64,000 nucleotides of DNA, from the NCBI RefSeq assembly GCF_025698545.1, contig NC_068569.1:48737218-48801217 (forward strand), written 5' to 3'. A program made the translations under genes and the position numbers. Shown piece by piece: positions 23,181 through 34,075 of this stretch (position 1 is its first letter; the number at the start of each line of letters is the position of its first letter). The notes below the pieces were generated by a model. The model was not told the DNA's origin, made no database searches, and saw only the letters and a list, made by a program, of their open reading frames with translations. Source of the stretch: Gossypium raimondii (lineage: Eukaryota > Streptophyta > Magnoliopsida > Malvales > Malvaceae).

Positions 23181-24600
23181 TGGAAATTTTGGTTGGTGCA
23201 AAGAAGATCGAAGTAAAATGGGTGTTCAAAACCAAGCTAAATGAACTTGGTGAGATTGACAAACACAAGGCACGATTGGCGGCAAAGAGATATGCCCAGA
23301 AATATGAAATTGATTACAACCAGTTGCAAAATGGGATACAATCCAAATGATGATTGCAATGGCTACGCAAAAACGTTGAAATATCTACCAACTTGGTGTT
23401 AAAAGCACTTTCCTTCATGGAGAGCTAGTGGAGGAAGTCTTTGTTGATCAACCGCGTGGCTTTGAGAAAGAAGGGAGGAGCATAAAGTCTACAAATTAAA
23501 GAAGGCCTTGTACAATCTTAAGCAAGCTCTAAGAGCGTGGTATTGTCACATTGGGTCCTATTTTACAACGGAAAGTTTTGAAAGGTGCCCATTTGAACCT
23601 ACTCTTTTTATTCAAAGTGATTCGAAAGGAAGAATTTTGATTGTTAGTTTGCATGTAGATGATCTCATATTCACGGGAAATGATGAGGAAATAATTAAAG
23701 CCTTTAAAAATTCCATGATGCAAGAATTTGAAATGACTGGTCTTGGAAAGATTAAATACTTTCTTGGAGTTGAAGTGTTACAGAATGATAAAGGCATATT
23801 TATTAGTCAAAGGAAGTATGCTAATGAAGTTCTTGAGAGATTTGGAATGTTAAGTTGCAACTCTGTTAGAAGTCCTATTGTTCTAGGAACAAACTCGTGA
23901 AAAATGAAGACGGAGTCAAAGTAGATGTCACTGGTTATAAGAAAATTGTAGGGAGTCTTCGATATTTAACTACGACCAGACCACATCTAATGTATATGGT
24001 TGGACTGGTGAGTTGATACATGGAAAAACCTACTGAACTTCATCCTAATACAACAAAAAGGGTCCTTCGATATATAAAAGGAACCTTAGAGCTAGGCATT
24101 TTGTACAAAAAACGTGAAAATAGCGAGTTAGTTGGCTACACAGACAGTGATTATCTGGGGATCAAGATGACAGAAGGATCACTTCAGGATATGTTTTTCT
24201 GTTTAGAGAATGTGCCGTTGCGTGGTCTTCAAAAAAATAGCCAGTAGTGACCTTATCTACCACCAAACCAGAGTTCATAGCAGTAGTGTCATGTGCTTGT
24301 CAAGTAGCTTGGATGAGAAGAATCTTGGATTCTTTCAATCATCCTCAAAAAGAAAGTATCACGTTATATTGTGACAATGCCTCCACCATCAAACTATCAA
24401 ATAATGTTGTATTGCATGGAAGGAGCAAACACATTCATGTATGGTACCACTTCCTTTGTGAATTGTCTAATGATAAAGTTATTGAGCTTGTCCATTGTGG
24501 AACAAAGGAGCAAACAACAGACATCATGACTAAGGAATTGAAGTTTGAGACATTTGAAAAGCTTAGGGAAAAACTTGGAATTTGTGGAGAAGTAAACTAA
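23181..24600 (+). pseudogene. Copia 2 reverse transcriptase and RNase H
   Basis: After stops near 23180-23500, the frame 23508-23900 shows the RT end with LHVDDLIFTG (catalytic Asp pair present) and KIKYFLGVEV. 24020-24247 gives VLRYIKGTLELG and GYTDSDYLG. 24247-24600 carries TKPEFIAV, LYCDNAS, LHGRSKHIHV and DIMTKEL. The pieces lie in different frames. The stop at 24598-24600 lies before the polypurine tract, unlike in copia 1 and copia 3. Confidence 0.88.
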
Positions 24601-24622
24601 CTGCAAATATGCAAAATAGTTT

Positions 24623-24630
24623 AGGGGAGG
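24623..24630 (+). promoter_or_regulatory. Polypurine tract of copia 2
   Basis: AGGGGAGG followed by AAT directly before the 3' LTR at 24634, outside the coding region. Confidence 0.8.
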
Positions 24631-24633
24631 AAT

Positions 24634-24860
24634 TGTTTGAATTATTTAGTGCTTTCAAAGCTATTTGCTGTTTCAATAAGTCCTATTCTTTAGGAAGAAC
24701 TCTTTGTATTTGTTTAAACTAGTGGTGATCCTTGTTTATAGGTGATATAGGTGTTAGTTGTGATTCTATATTTGTCATTTGTAAGGCTATAAAAGCCAGC
24801 TTTCTATCTTCAATAAAAGTGACACTTATTTCCAGCTTCTACTTGATTTCACACTTAGCA
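24634..24860 (+). repeat. 3' LTR of copia 2
   Basis: 227 bp, TGTTTGAATT...CACTTAGCA. It aligns with 18545-18769 with about 20 or more differences and small indels, followed by the target duplication ATATA at 24861-24865. Confidence 0.92.
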
Positions 24861-25650
24861 ATATATAATGTAGGGCACAGTGGGACTCTTGGGCCATCCC
24901 CAATAAATACATATATAAGATATTAATTATTATAAAATATTATCTTATAAATAAATTTCCGTTGTAAAGAAGAAAATATTTAATAAGTTTTTGAGAAAAA
25001 TATCCTCAAACATTGATCTAGTACAACCACTTATATCAGTAGAGAAAAGTCCATTATATGAACTTATGCAATTGGATACGAAGCTTTCATGGCGATGCCA
25101 CATAACCCACCTGGTGTATTCACATCCCTTTGAATCCTCATATACCCATTTTCACCCCAAGTTTCTCCCCATGAATTCTTAATCAACCAATAGTTTAAAC
25201 CTTCTTCACTTGTCCCATATCCAACAATGGTGACTGCATGGGTGAGATCATTGCTACAATCTCCTGTAAACACTCCACCTTTGTAAAACTGAAAGGATTG
25301 TCCATATCCATCGAGTGCCACCGAGACCGGTTGATTTGTGACGGCCTTAAGTAATGCTTCTTCGTCGTTTTGAGGCACCATTTGATAGCCATTGATGGTG
25401 GCAACTTTGTTTATCTGTGCGTCGCAAGTTTCTTGCATTTGTTGATATGGGTAGCTTTCTTCGGTGGTTATTCCTTGGTTTTGGGTGATGTATTCAAAAG
25501 CATTCATCATCCATCCTCCACTACAACCTTGGTTTCCTCCATTTGTGCTGCAATCCAACAGTTGTTGCTCAGATAATGTGATTAATTTACCAGTTTTGAT
25601 TTGGATTATCCCTTCAACGGCTGCCACTGCTGAAAATGCCCAACAACATC

Positions 25651-26914
25651 CTGCAAAACTAAACCAACAATAACCCGTTGTTAAGTATAAAGCAATTAAT
25701 GCAAATAAATAAATAAATGAATGCTTCAACGCCAATCTATAATAATATATAAACTTTTGATTGAGTTGATCTAACTAATTACCGAATAATGAAGGAAAAT
25801 ACAAAAATAATGTTACAGGTGAAGTAAATTATACTATTACAATAATAACTGTCTTTTCAAATTTTAAAAAATAAATAAAAATTTTGCATAAGATGTGATC
25901 TAAACCCATGTGGCAAATATTTATAAAAAAATACCCTTTAATCAAGATTTTATTTTATATATTTTAAATTTATTATAAAAATATTTTCAGCCATTGTTTA
26001 TATATTGATGATGTTATTGGTTGAGTTGATTACAAATCAACCTGATAATAATTCAAGAGAAGTGACAATATTAAAATAAACAAGCGGGTCGTATTTATTA
26101 TTTTTAATATAATATATTTACTTGTTTATTTTTTACTTGCAATTTAAACTATTTTTATTTTAATTTAATACATATCACATCTATTATTATTAATTTCAAA
26201 CCTTAAGTTTTATTATTTAGGCTTAATGACAAATTTGATCACTAGCATTTGTGTGTTTTGTCAAAATAGCCCGATTGTATTTTTGAGCCTTTTTAACCAT
26301 CAACTTTTCTCTTTTTCTAACATATGTGAAATATTTTAATGAAATGTAATTTACTACTTAATAACTCAATAAGATAATTACATGTGAAAACAATAAAATA
26401 AATAATATATGAAATTTTTAAAAATAAAACTTAATTTAAAGAAAATGGCTCAAGGCTTCAATTTTTTTAAAATATTTCAATCTTTCGTATGTTTATTTAT
26501 GGAGAGGTTTCAATTAAGAGTTATTTTTTAAATTTCATATATTATTTATTTATTTTATTATTTTCACATGTAATTATCTTATTGGGTTATCTAAGTAATA
26601 AATTACATTTCATTAAAATATTCTACATATGAAATTCTACATCATACTCGTTAACTTTTTAACGATATTTTCATCAAATTTGTTAGAACAAACTGTTTGA
26701 GGAAAAAAAACAAAAGTTGATGGCTAGAAAAGACTCAAAAATACAATTATGGTCATTTTGACAAAACATGTAAATGTTTGTAGTCAAAATTGTTATTAAG
26801 CCGATTATTTATTGCATGCAATCTTTAAAAGCGACGTGTTGTATGTAATTCACTTTCTAAAAAGAATGCTTACTCAGTCAACAATTTTATGTATATATAT
26901 AAATTATTACTTAC
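25651..26914 (-). other. Intron of protease copy A, enlarged to 1,264 bp
   Basis: The donor reads GTAAGT (26914-26909) and the acceptor GCAG ends at 25651. The same intron in copy C is only 195 bp. Much of the extra length is the fold-back element at 26220-26802. Confidence 0.85.
26220..26802. mobile_element. Fold-back/MITE-like element in the intron of copy A
   Basis: The ends read GGCTTAATGACAA and, on the other strand, GGCTTAATAACAA. The two halves are inverted repeats for about 200-250 bp each, at roughly 80 percent identity, around a short centre near 26450-26520. The 8-bp word ATTATTTA flanks it at 26212-26219 and 26804-26811, with one extra G on the right. There is no coding capacity. 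The 8-bp duplication fits hAT-like or Mutator-like mobilisation; the family is not assigned. Confidence 0.8.
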
Positions 26915-27427
26915 CACATTGACCTTGATTCTTGATAGGAGTGACTGCACCTTGGTCCCTCCAATCAAAGTTTGTCGGAACATCTGATACGTTCTCATAC
27001 CTGAACGATGTTGACTCAGGCATTATGGGGTTGTCTTGCATCTTGTATCCAGTGTGAGCTGCAATGAATTCATCTTGTGTCATGTCTGCAAATAAATCAG
27101 GCTTAACTTAAAACTTCTATTTCCACCATTGTTGAAGCTCTCAATGTATTCCAAATTCTCTTTGAATATATTAAGACGCTTCTCCTTCTCTAATTTGCTC
27201 TCATATTTTCGACTATAATCAACCATCCATTGCTCATGTTTATCAACAACAGAGGCTTCATAGATTGTTCGGGACATAGCAAGAGATGCCAATGTCCCAA
27301 AAATTAAAAACAAAAAGGCATGGATTAAACTCATCTTGTTGTTTTGCACTATATGCTGGGATACTACACTAATTTCTGGGTTTATTCTTTGCTAATTGCT
27401 AAGTTGTGAATAACTAGCACTCTACGA

Positions 27428-27442
27428 ATGTATATATACTAA
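27428..27442 (-). promoter_or_regulatory. Probable TATA region of protease copy A
   Basis: A TATATAC-type run lies about 95-110 bp upstream of the ATG at 27332-27334. The same arrangement, including the next 80 bp upstream, is conserved before copy C (about 52955-52975). Confidence 0.55.
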
Positions 27443-27869
27443 AAAATTGATTGAAATAAATATTTTTTTAATTAAGTCATCTTATGAAAAATCCAAATAA
27501 AACGCCAATCAAGTCAATTTCCAGGGTTTCAATTAGAGACATACATTTTTTTTTATATAAATCAACAAATTAATAGTGTGGCGTGATTGACGGAGACATA
27601 CAATGTTTTACTTATTCCTTCATTGCTGTTTCTCGGTTGGTGTTTGACTTCGAAGTCAATGTTAACATTCCAATTCTCCCACTACATGTCCACTGGGTCC
27701 TCAGCTTTTGGTCCAATATCAGTTTTTTATTGAAGAAATTATTTAATAATTATTTTAATAAAATAATGAACATTATTAAATATTATCATAAGAATATTTT
27801 AATTCTATAAATAGATTTTAAATATGGTCACTTATCTCCTTTTTTAGAAATATAATTTTTTTTATTTTG

Positions 27870-28600
27870 AGCGAATTACACAGACAATTATCTAACTATA
27901 AATTTTGTTAAGTATCCAAAATAAAATAAAAATTATAATTTAATTACCCACGCTTCATAATTCAGCGCTTCATAATTCAGTCATTTTAGTTGCTCCGTTA
28001 AAATACAATAACAAGCTAGCATTATAGTTAAAAATCAATATAATAACAAATTTAACCCTCAATTTTTATATATTATATCAACTTAGTCATAATTTTAAAA
28101 ATTAACTCAAAATTTACAAATGTTCTCAATTTGATCTTAATTCTAAAAGATTCAATGAAATATATAAACATACATAAATAATTTTATAAATCATGATAAT
28201 ACATTTAAATTTTATATTAATGTTAAATAAAACTAATTATATTAATATTATGTTTATTTAATATCAATATTAATATAAAATTTGAATTTATTATTATATA
28301 TTTTGAAAATATTTATGTTTTTTGAATTTTTAGAATAAACTAAATTAAAATATTTATAAATTTTAGGGTTAATTTTAAAATTATGACTAAATCGATATAA
28401 TTTGTAAAAATTAAGGGCTAAATTTATTATTATACTAACTTTTTTAATTGCTACGTTAGCTTGTCGTTTGCGATAGTAACATGGGTGATCAAAATAATTG
28501 AACAATGTAATGCGAGTGCTTAAATTGCAAATATTTTATTTTAGGTGCTTAAAATAAAAAAAAAATTATAATTTGGTGACAATCTGTGTAGTTTACCCTT
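27870..28600. mobile_element. Second fold-back/MITE-like palindrome upstream of copy A
   Basis: The left end GCGAATTACACAGACAATTATC pairs imperfectly with the right end, which on the other strand reads GGGTAAACTACACAGATTGTC. Inner arms also pair: CAAGCTAGCATTATAG near 28010 against a block near 28440-28460, and the stretch around 28060-28150 against 28320-28400. The roughly 730-bp region is therefore one long imperfect inverted repeat without coding capacity. The target duplication is not clear. Confidence 0.65.
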
Positions 28601-28619
28601 TTAATTTTTACTACACCTT

Positions 28620-29530
28620 AAACGAGTATGTGACTCCCTCTAAACTCTGCTTATAGAAACTAAGAACTCCACTGTTAAAAGGAATATTTTAGCTTCTGTT
28701 TGTTTGAAAAAATGACCCTTTAATCCCTACATGTTAACTTTATTGTTAATGGAAAGACATTGCTTAAAAGTGACATTAAATCAAATATTAGATGAAATTA
28801 AAAAGCTTATTAGATGTGTTTTAACCAAGATATTTCGTCTCCTGGAAAATTTTGGGGTGTTGGCAAAGTATCATAAAGTAGGGTAACCAACATGTTAGTG
28901 TGGTGTTCCAATTGTGACATGGTGATGATGGTTAGAAACTTGTGTTGCAAGGAGTAAGAAGAAGAGAATATAGTTAAGACTTGAGGCGTGAAAAAACACT
29001 TTCCTTTAATGCTTTTAAGTTTGTCTCTAGAATACAATGAAAAGAACAGAACAGTGAAAATAGCACATTTGAGTATTAGATAGGCACTGCTTGTTTCTTT
29101 TCATCAAAGAATATGTGACTTAGCACAAACATAACTCGTGGCATAAGGTATGTTTTTTTTCATAACATAACGATTTACCATAAAATTATGTTTCTTCAAT
29201 TCAAAAACATTTTAAGAAGATTATGTTATTTCAATAAATTAGTTTCGATAAAAACAAAATAATTATTATTATATAAATAATTATTGCACCACCAAACTAA
29301 AGCTCAAGTGCCTAAATTTTGATATGTAAAAGTCCCAATCTAGTGGGTTAGGGCCTAACTTAATTACATAAATTATAAAAAATTGGTTATTTAAATTCTT
29401 TATATTATATGTTTGTTAGTAATGTGGGTTAGAATCTTTCTTGGATAAATTTGTAAAAATTTGAAGTGAATTAGAAATCTTGATTTCTCGTTCATTTAAT
29501 TTTAATGCTAGAATTTGCAACTCATGCACT
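28620..29530. other. Intergenic DNA, no gene recognised
   Basis: No open frame with recognisable content was found. A single block CTAGTGGGTTAGGGCCTAAC near 29340 resembles the CCCAGTAAGTTAGG unit of the LTR-like family, so part of this region may be an old fragment of it. Confidence 0.35.
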
Positions 29531-29782
29531 TTGTAACACCCACCTCGATCCAATTGTCATGTTCGAGCAATATAATACTACATTCATTACCATAGCAACT
29601 ACAATTAATAATACATTAAAATAATAATTCAAACATACAAACATGTCATACACATTTACAATATGATACATAATTAAATTCGAGCTTTAATCTAACTTAC
29701 GAAAGCTCAATTGTTGACCCGAGCATGAAATAAGACCAAATTGCAAAGTTTTTAAAATTTCATATCAGGTATCGATACCCCT

Positions 29783-31991
29783 TGTAATACCCCAAAATTT
29801 GGGGATAGAAGTTTTGAGGTTGTGGTTAGGGTCATTGAATAGGTCGAGCACTTGAGGGGGTTTTCGCGTTTGAATGTTAGAATGAGCTTGTTGGTTTGGT
29901 GGTGGTGAGTGTGTTAGTTTACCTTTGGATTTCAGGTTCAAGTCCTCATGTGTGTTTTGAGGAATTAATTTATTTTGGTTTTTCTTTTTAATTTTTAAAG
30001 ATTTACTTTTAAAATTTGAAAGAGGAGGGTTTTTCAATTTCACGTTCTATTCCATTTCCTTTTCCCTATTTTTTTTGTTGGTGTTCCCTTTGTTATTTTT
30101 TGGTTCTTTCCTCAAATTCTAGTTCTTTTGATTTCTTGTTTCTTCCATTTTACACTCACGTTACGTGTTGTCTGTCAAGACTAATCGTCCTTGTGTGTTT
30201 TGTTTTATCGGAGGTGAAACGGGTAGGTTTTGTTCATGAGGTTTATGATAGAGTTACTTTTGTTTTTATTATTTGTTAATTGAAGTTCTTATAGTTTAAG
30301 TTGTGTGAAATTGAGGTTTCCAAATAGTTTCTTGAGAGCGAATCGATTGATCATTGGTGCTTGATATCGCGTTCTAAGTTGTGTGTTTTGAAATGGTTTA
30401 ACTTCGGTATTGAATTACGGTGGAATTTGATAATGTCTTGTGTGTTTATGAAATTGGTTATTTGAAGTATCGTATTGTTACTGAATTGCATGAAATTCTA
30501 TATGATTTGCCATAATTCTGGTTACCAAGGGTTGGGGATCGTTTTGACATCAAAAGCATGATTTTCAGGCTATCTTAGCGTGGTTCCGTGACCATACGGG
30601 TGGCCATATAGTCGTGTGCCGCACACGGGCGATCCACATGGCCGTCTGCAATTGGGAATTTAGGGTTTTCGATGGTTTTTGGTACCACACGGCCCGGCCA
30701 CATGGACATGTATCCCTACACGAGCGTGTGAGATCTCCACACAATCGTGTCTTTTTTGCTCTTTATTTTTGGCACTTTTGGACAGTGAGTTACACGGGCT
30801 ACTCACACGGCCATGTGACTTGGTCACACGAGTGTTTGTCTCCTCCACATGGGTGTGTAGCCCTCCACACGGCTGGGGCACACGGCCTTGTGGCCCTATT
30901 TTGCAAAATTTTTGTTTTGAGTCATAAACTGTCTGTTTTGTGTTTTTATGTTATCAGACCCTTGTTCAAGCCTCGGTAACTGTGTTTTAGAGTCGATTTA
31001 GTTTGGTTTGTGTATATATGTGCATTTATGGGCCTTAATTTTATTGCACGTTTATGTGATGAATAAGTATGAGTTTATTATTATTGTCGTAACTGAATAT
31101 TAGAATATAAGTGTAATCAAATATGAATCTGTTCAACTAGAAATGTTAATGTCTGTTTTTGGATGTTGTCTGCGTAATGTGTACATTGTTGCATAACATG
31201 AAAATTTTGGGATCTGGTTATGAAGAGAAGGAAGACAGACTTAGCAGTTTTAACTGCGATACTTTTATATAGTAGTTTACCGTACTATCTTATACGTATA
31301 TCAGCTTAGTTGTATACATTTACTCAAGTAGCATAGTTCTACGTTATGGTGTGTAGGGCAGATGAACCTATTATGGTTCTATATGGTGTGCATGGTGGAC
31401 GGGCCTACCATAGCCATTATGTGGTGTGCTGGATGGAAAAAGTGCTGTTTGGTTGGTGGGGTGGGATTTTGACTTGTGCATCCATTCGCATCTGAATATA
31501 CGTCTATTTGTCAGAACATTTGGTTATTGACAATATAGTTAATGTCATGTAATATGTTCTGATATTGTATTTAACATACCGATTGAGATTTTTGTAAGTG
31601 ATATTTTTATACATATGCTTGTATTAAGTATTTATTGTGTCACTCTGTCTTTTGTCATATGTTCATGTTTCAGACTCACACTGAGCTCGCGTAGCTCATA
31701 TCTATAGTGTTTTTCATAAGTCTATGTGTACTGTGGTACGAAGATTTTTAAGTTACTTCAAAATTGTTTAAAAACACTGATTTGATTTATTCCTAACTGT
31801 TATTCAACTTTTTTTTATATGTGGTTTCTAAAAACAACTACGTATTATTTAATCTACGAAAATTACGAAGCATAAGGGTTTAGCGAAGAATTTTCTATGG
31901 TTATAAATGAGTTTTATCTCCGCCACTTTGGTTGGCCAATGTAACTCCCAAAATTCGGTCTAACTTCTAGGTCAGGCTTTAGGGTGTTACA
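29783..31991 (+). mobile_element. LTR-like element, probable solo LTR, about 2.2 kb
   Basis: It starts TGTAATACCCCAAAATTTGGGG and ends GGGTGTTACA, the TG...CA pattern common to large plant Ty3/gypsy LTRs. The flanks share CCCT (left CCCCT, right CCCTA), an imperfect target duplication. The interior has no supported coding frame. A cluster of CACACGG-type words lies at 30590-30895. Confidence 0.6.
30590..30895. repeat. Cluster of short imperfect palindromes of CACACGGCCATGTG type
   Basis: The segment is locally GC-richer and contains many CACACGG, CACACGGG, CCATGTG and GTGTG words in both orientations, for example the 14-bp near-palindrome CACACGGCCATGTG at 30804-30817. The frame at 30614-30979 follows these repeats and is not a gene. 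A weaker relative lies at 46812-46860. Confidence 0.7.
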
Positions 31992-32253
31992 CCCTACTAG
32001 GTACAAGAACCATTTTAAACCTTGATGTTTAGAAAAAAAATGATTTAAAACCAAATGAATCGATACCAGTCCTAAGGTATCGATCCTTTACCTCTGTTTT
32101 GATACTATTTTAAGGTTCGATGATTTGAAAATTTATAGAAAAATTACTAAAGCACCGAATCCCTTTATAAGGTATTGATACCTCAAGGAAAAATGACAAT
32201 TTATATTGTAATAGTCTGTTTTTCAGTAAAAATGACAAATTATATTGTAATAG

Positions 32254-33350
32254 TCTGTTTTTTAGTGCTATTAGAAACAATGGTTTCGGGACCACAATTC
32301 TGACGAGAGAGTTCACAGATATAGTTAATTAAAAAATGAGTCAAATATAGTATAATATTGAATCGTGATTTAATAAATTTTATTAATTGGTTAGTTAATT
32401 AAGGTATAAATGGTGCATATTGAAAGTTAAGTGGTTTTGGAAATTGAGCTATTATGACTTTGTTTTTGTAAATTGAGCATGTGAATATTTTTATTAAATA
32501 TTTATCGAAATGTTATATAGGTGAATTGAAGTTTGGTCCAAAAATTTTAGTGATTGGATGGTTAATTAAGGAAAAATGACTAAATCATAAAAAAAGAAAA
32601 ATTAATCACTATTAGTTTATATGTGTTAAACGATTACAAAAACATGAATTGAGGGCTTTAAAAGGAAATTTTACCATATTAGATTATAGTGGATGATATA
32701 TGTGGTGGATTATAGGTTAAAATAATGTTTTAATGATACAAATTAAACTAAAGTAAAATTTAATAATATTTTATAAAACATAGATCATTTTCTTTCTTAT
32801 TATTTCTCTACCACCAAAATACAATTGTTAAGATAGCTTAGAGGTTCTGTCGATTGTTCTCGTTGCATTGCAAGTTTATTTCATTTTTTAGTAAATTTTA
32901 TATTTTGATATCGTTACAATTAGGTCCAGTTAATTTGTATATCTGTTTTTAAATTTTTAAAGATTTTTAAAGTTGTCATTGATATTAATTGAAGTTTTGA
33001 ATATTTATGGTAGATTTTGGAGCATAAAATGAAATAGGATTAATTTCTTAAATAAATTTTGTTACTTTTGAGTTAGGGATTAAATTGTGAATATATTGAA
33101 ATTTATATGAAATTTTTGTAAATTGTGATAATAGGTTGGTCCTTTGGCTAATAAAAATCCATTTCGATTAATTTTATCACTTTTACAATTTAATCCTTTT
33201 ATCTTAATTAAATATCAAATTGACAAAGCTGAGGGACCAAACTTTAATAGACTTTAATACTAACATCGTAAATATTAAATATTAATATTTATAGACTCGA
33301 ACATCAAATATGGGGTTCCAAAACCGTATTTTCTGACACCATTGACTTTC
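32254..33350. repeat. Dispersed repeat with inverted termini, about 1.1 kb
   Basis: The left end contains AACAATGGTTTCGGGACCAC. The right end on the other strand contains TCAATGGTGTCAGAAAATAC followed by GGTTTTGGAACCCC, so the termini are imperfect inverted copies. Related words occur at 57821-57875. The inside is AT-rich and non-coding. Confidence 0.45.
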
Positions 33351-33661
33351 AGATCTTTAAACACTTGATCCACAATAGACTCAGTATCAATGATGGTAAA
33401 TTCAAAATATTTAATGCTAAGAACTTATATGTGCATTTTTTTAAATAATTTTCTCAACCCAAATCCAATTTCGTTAAAGTTATAACAACTTTACTGTAAT
33501 AGAATCTATGAGGAAATATATTTGATTTCCTTATTCTAAAATCTCATAGTGACTAATTAATTTAACTCCATCTTCAAACTTCAATTATTTAATTACAATT
33601 AATTAAATAATAATTTGAAGAATCTTAATTTGCATAGAAAACGAGCTCCTTAAGTGCAGAA

Positions 33662-33968
33662 TGTTAAAGTTCACCACCAATTCAATTAGTGGCCTAAAAT
33701 CTTGGGCGTATCAGCATATGAAATATTCAAATTAGTTTCAATAAAGTTATTGAATGGTTAGCTAAAATCATGGTTTAAATATCTGATTGTGAGTTGTCCT
33801 AATTTTTAGCTAAAGTTGTAGTTTCAGCCTATATAAAGGATGTAAATCAGTGAATAAAACGTGTATTGAGTTCTTGTTTTTCATTGAGTCTTTGCATACA
33901 ATTCATAAAGTGTTATTGAGTGAGTTTCTTTTGGTTTTTTATACAGCAAATCTTTCGATTTAGTTTCA
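33662..33968 (+). repeat. 5' LTR of copia 3
   Basis: Starts TGTTAAAGTTCACCACC and ends TTTAGTTTCA. A TATA-like CCTATATAAA lies near 33826 and is conserved in the 3' LTR. The primer-site candidate TGGTCTCAATGC follows at 33974-33985 and matches the iMet site at about nine of twelve bases. Confidence 0.9.
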
Positions 33969-34075
33969 TAGTGTGGTCTCAATGCTAGGTTCGTAAAGGT
34001 AATCATGGTTATTTTTCAGTTGTTGGAGCAATAAAAAAGCTTAATAATCATAATTACAACACATGAACAACATGT

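Larger units (their letters stand above)
18545..24860 (+). mobile_element. Ty1/copia LTR retrotransposon 2, old, carrying a nested LTR-like insertion
   Basis: It has LTRs of 225 bp (18545-18769) and 227 bp (24634-24860), a primer site, a polypurine tract, the target duplication ATATA and plus-strand gag-pol of copia order. Total length is 6,316 bp, of which 1,827 bp plus one 5-bp duplication is the insertion at 19672-21498. The LTRs differ at roughly one position in ten with several small indels, so this insertion is much older than copia 1. The pol is broken by many stops and frameshifts. Confidence 0.95.
25064..27334 (-). pseudogene. SAG39-like papain-family cysteine protease, copy A, one-base frameshift in exon 1
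   Basis: Exon 1 (27334-26915) encodes a hydrophobic leader (SLIHAFLFLIFGTLASLA), the I29 inhibitor propeptide with the ERFNIN-like EKRLNIFKENLEYI, and the mature start FDWRDQGAVTPIKNQGQCG. Exon 2 (25650-25064) continues CCWAFSAVAAVEG (catalytic Cys), LTHAVTIVGYG (His) and IKNSWGETWG (Asn), ending SYPIA. Splice sites are GT...AG. Relative to copy C, one base is missing near 27090, within the GLNEFADM block, giving a stop at 27080-27082; all other codons are open. The family acts in vacuolar or secreted proteolysis, often in senescence. Either this is a very recent pseudogene or the missing base is a sequencing error. Confidence 0.9.
29533..32250 (+). mobile_element. Degenerate outer LTR-like repeat interrupted by an inner one
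   Basis: The outer sequence starts near 29533 with TGTAACACCCACC and resumes after 31991. Both parts carry the self-complementary word GGTATCGATACC or close variants (29768-29779, 32059-32067, 32076-32086, 32171-32182), which suggests they were one repeat before the insertion at 29783-31991. The right limit is not defined. Confidence 0.45.

Noticed and set aside
28254..28505. 83-codon minus-strand frame
   Set aside because: It lies within the long palindrome at 27870-28600 and has only AT-rich low-complexity content.
30614..30979. Open frame of 121 codons in the CACACGG cluster
   Set aside because: It is open only because of the GC-richer short repeats; the other strand and another frame are open too, and the protein looks like no family.
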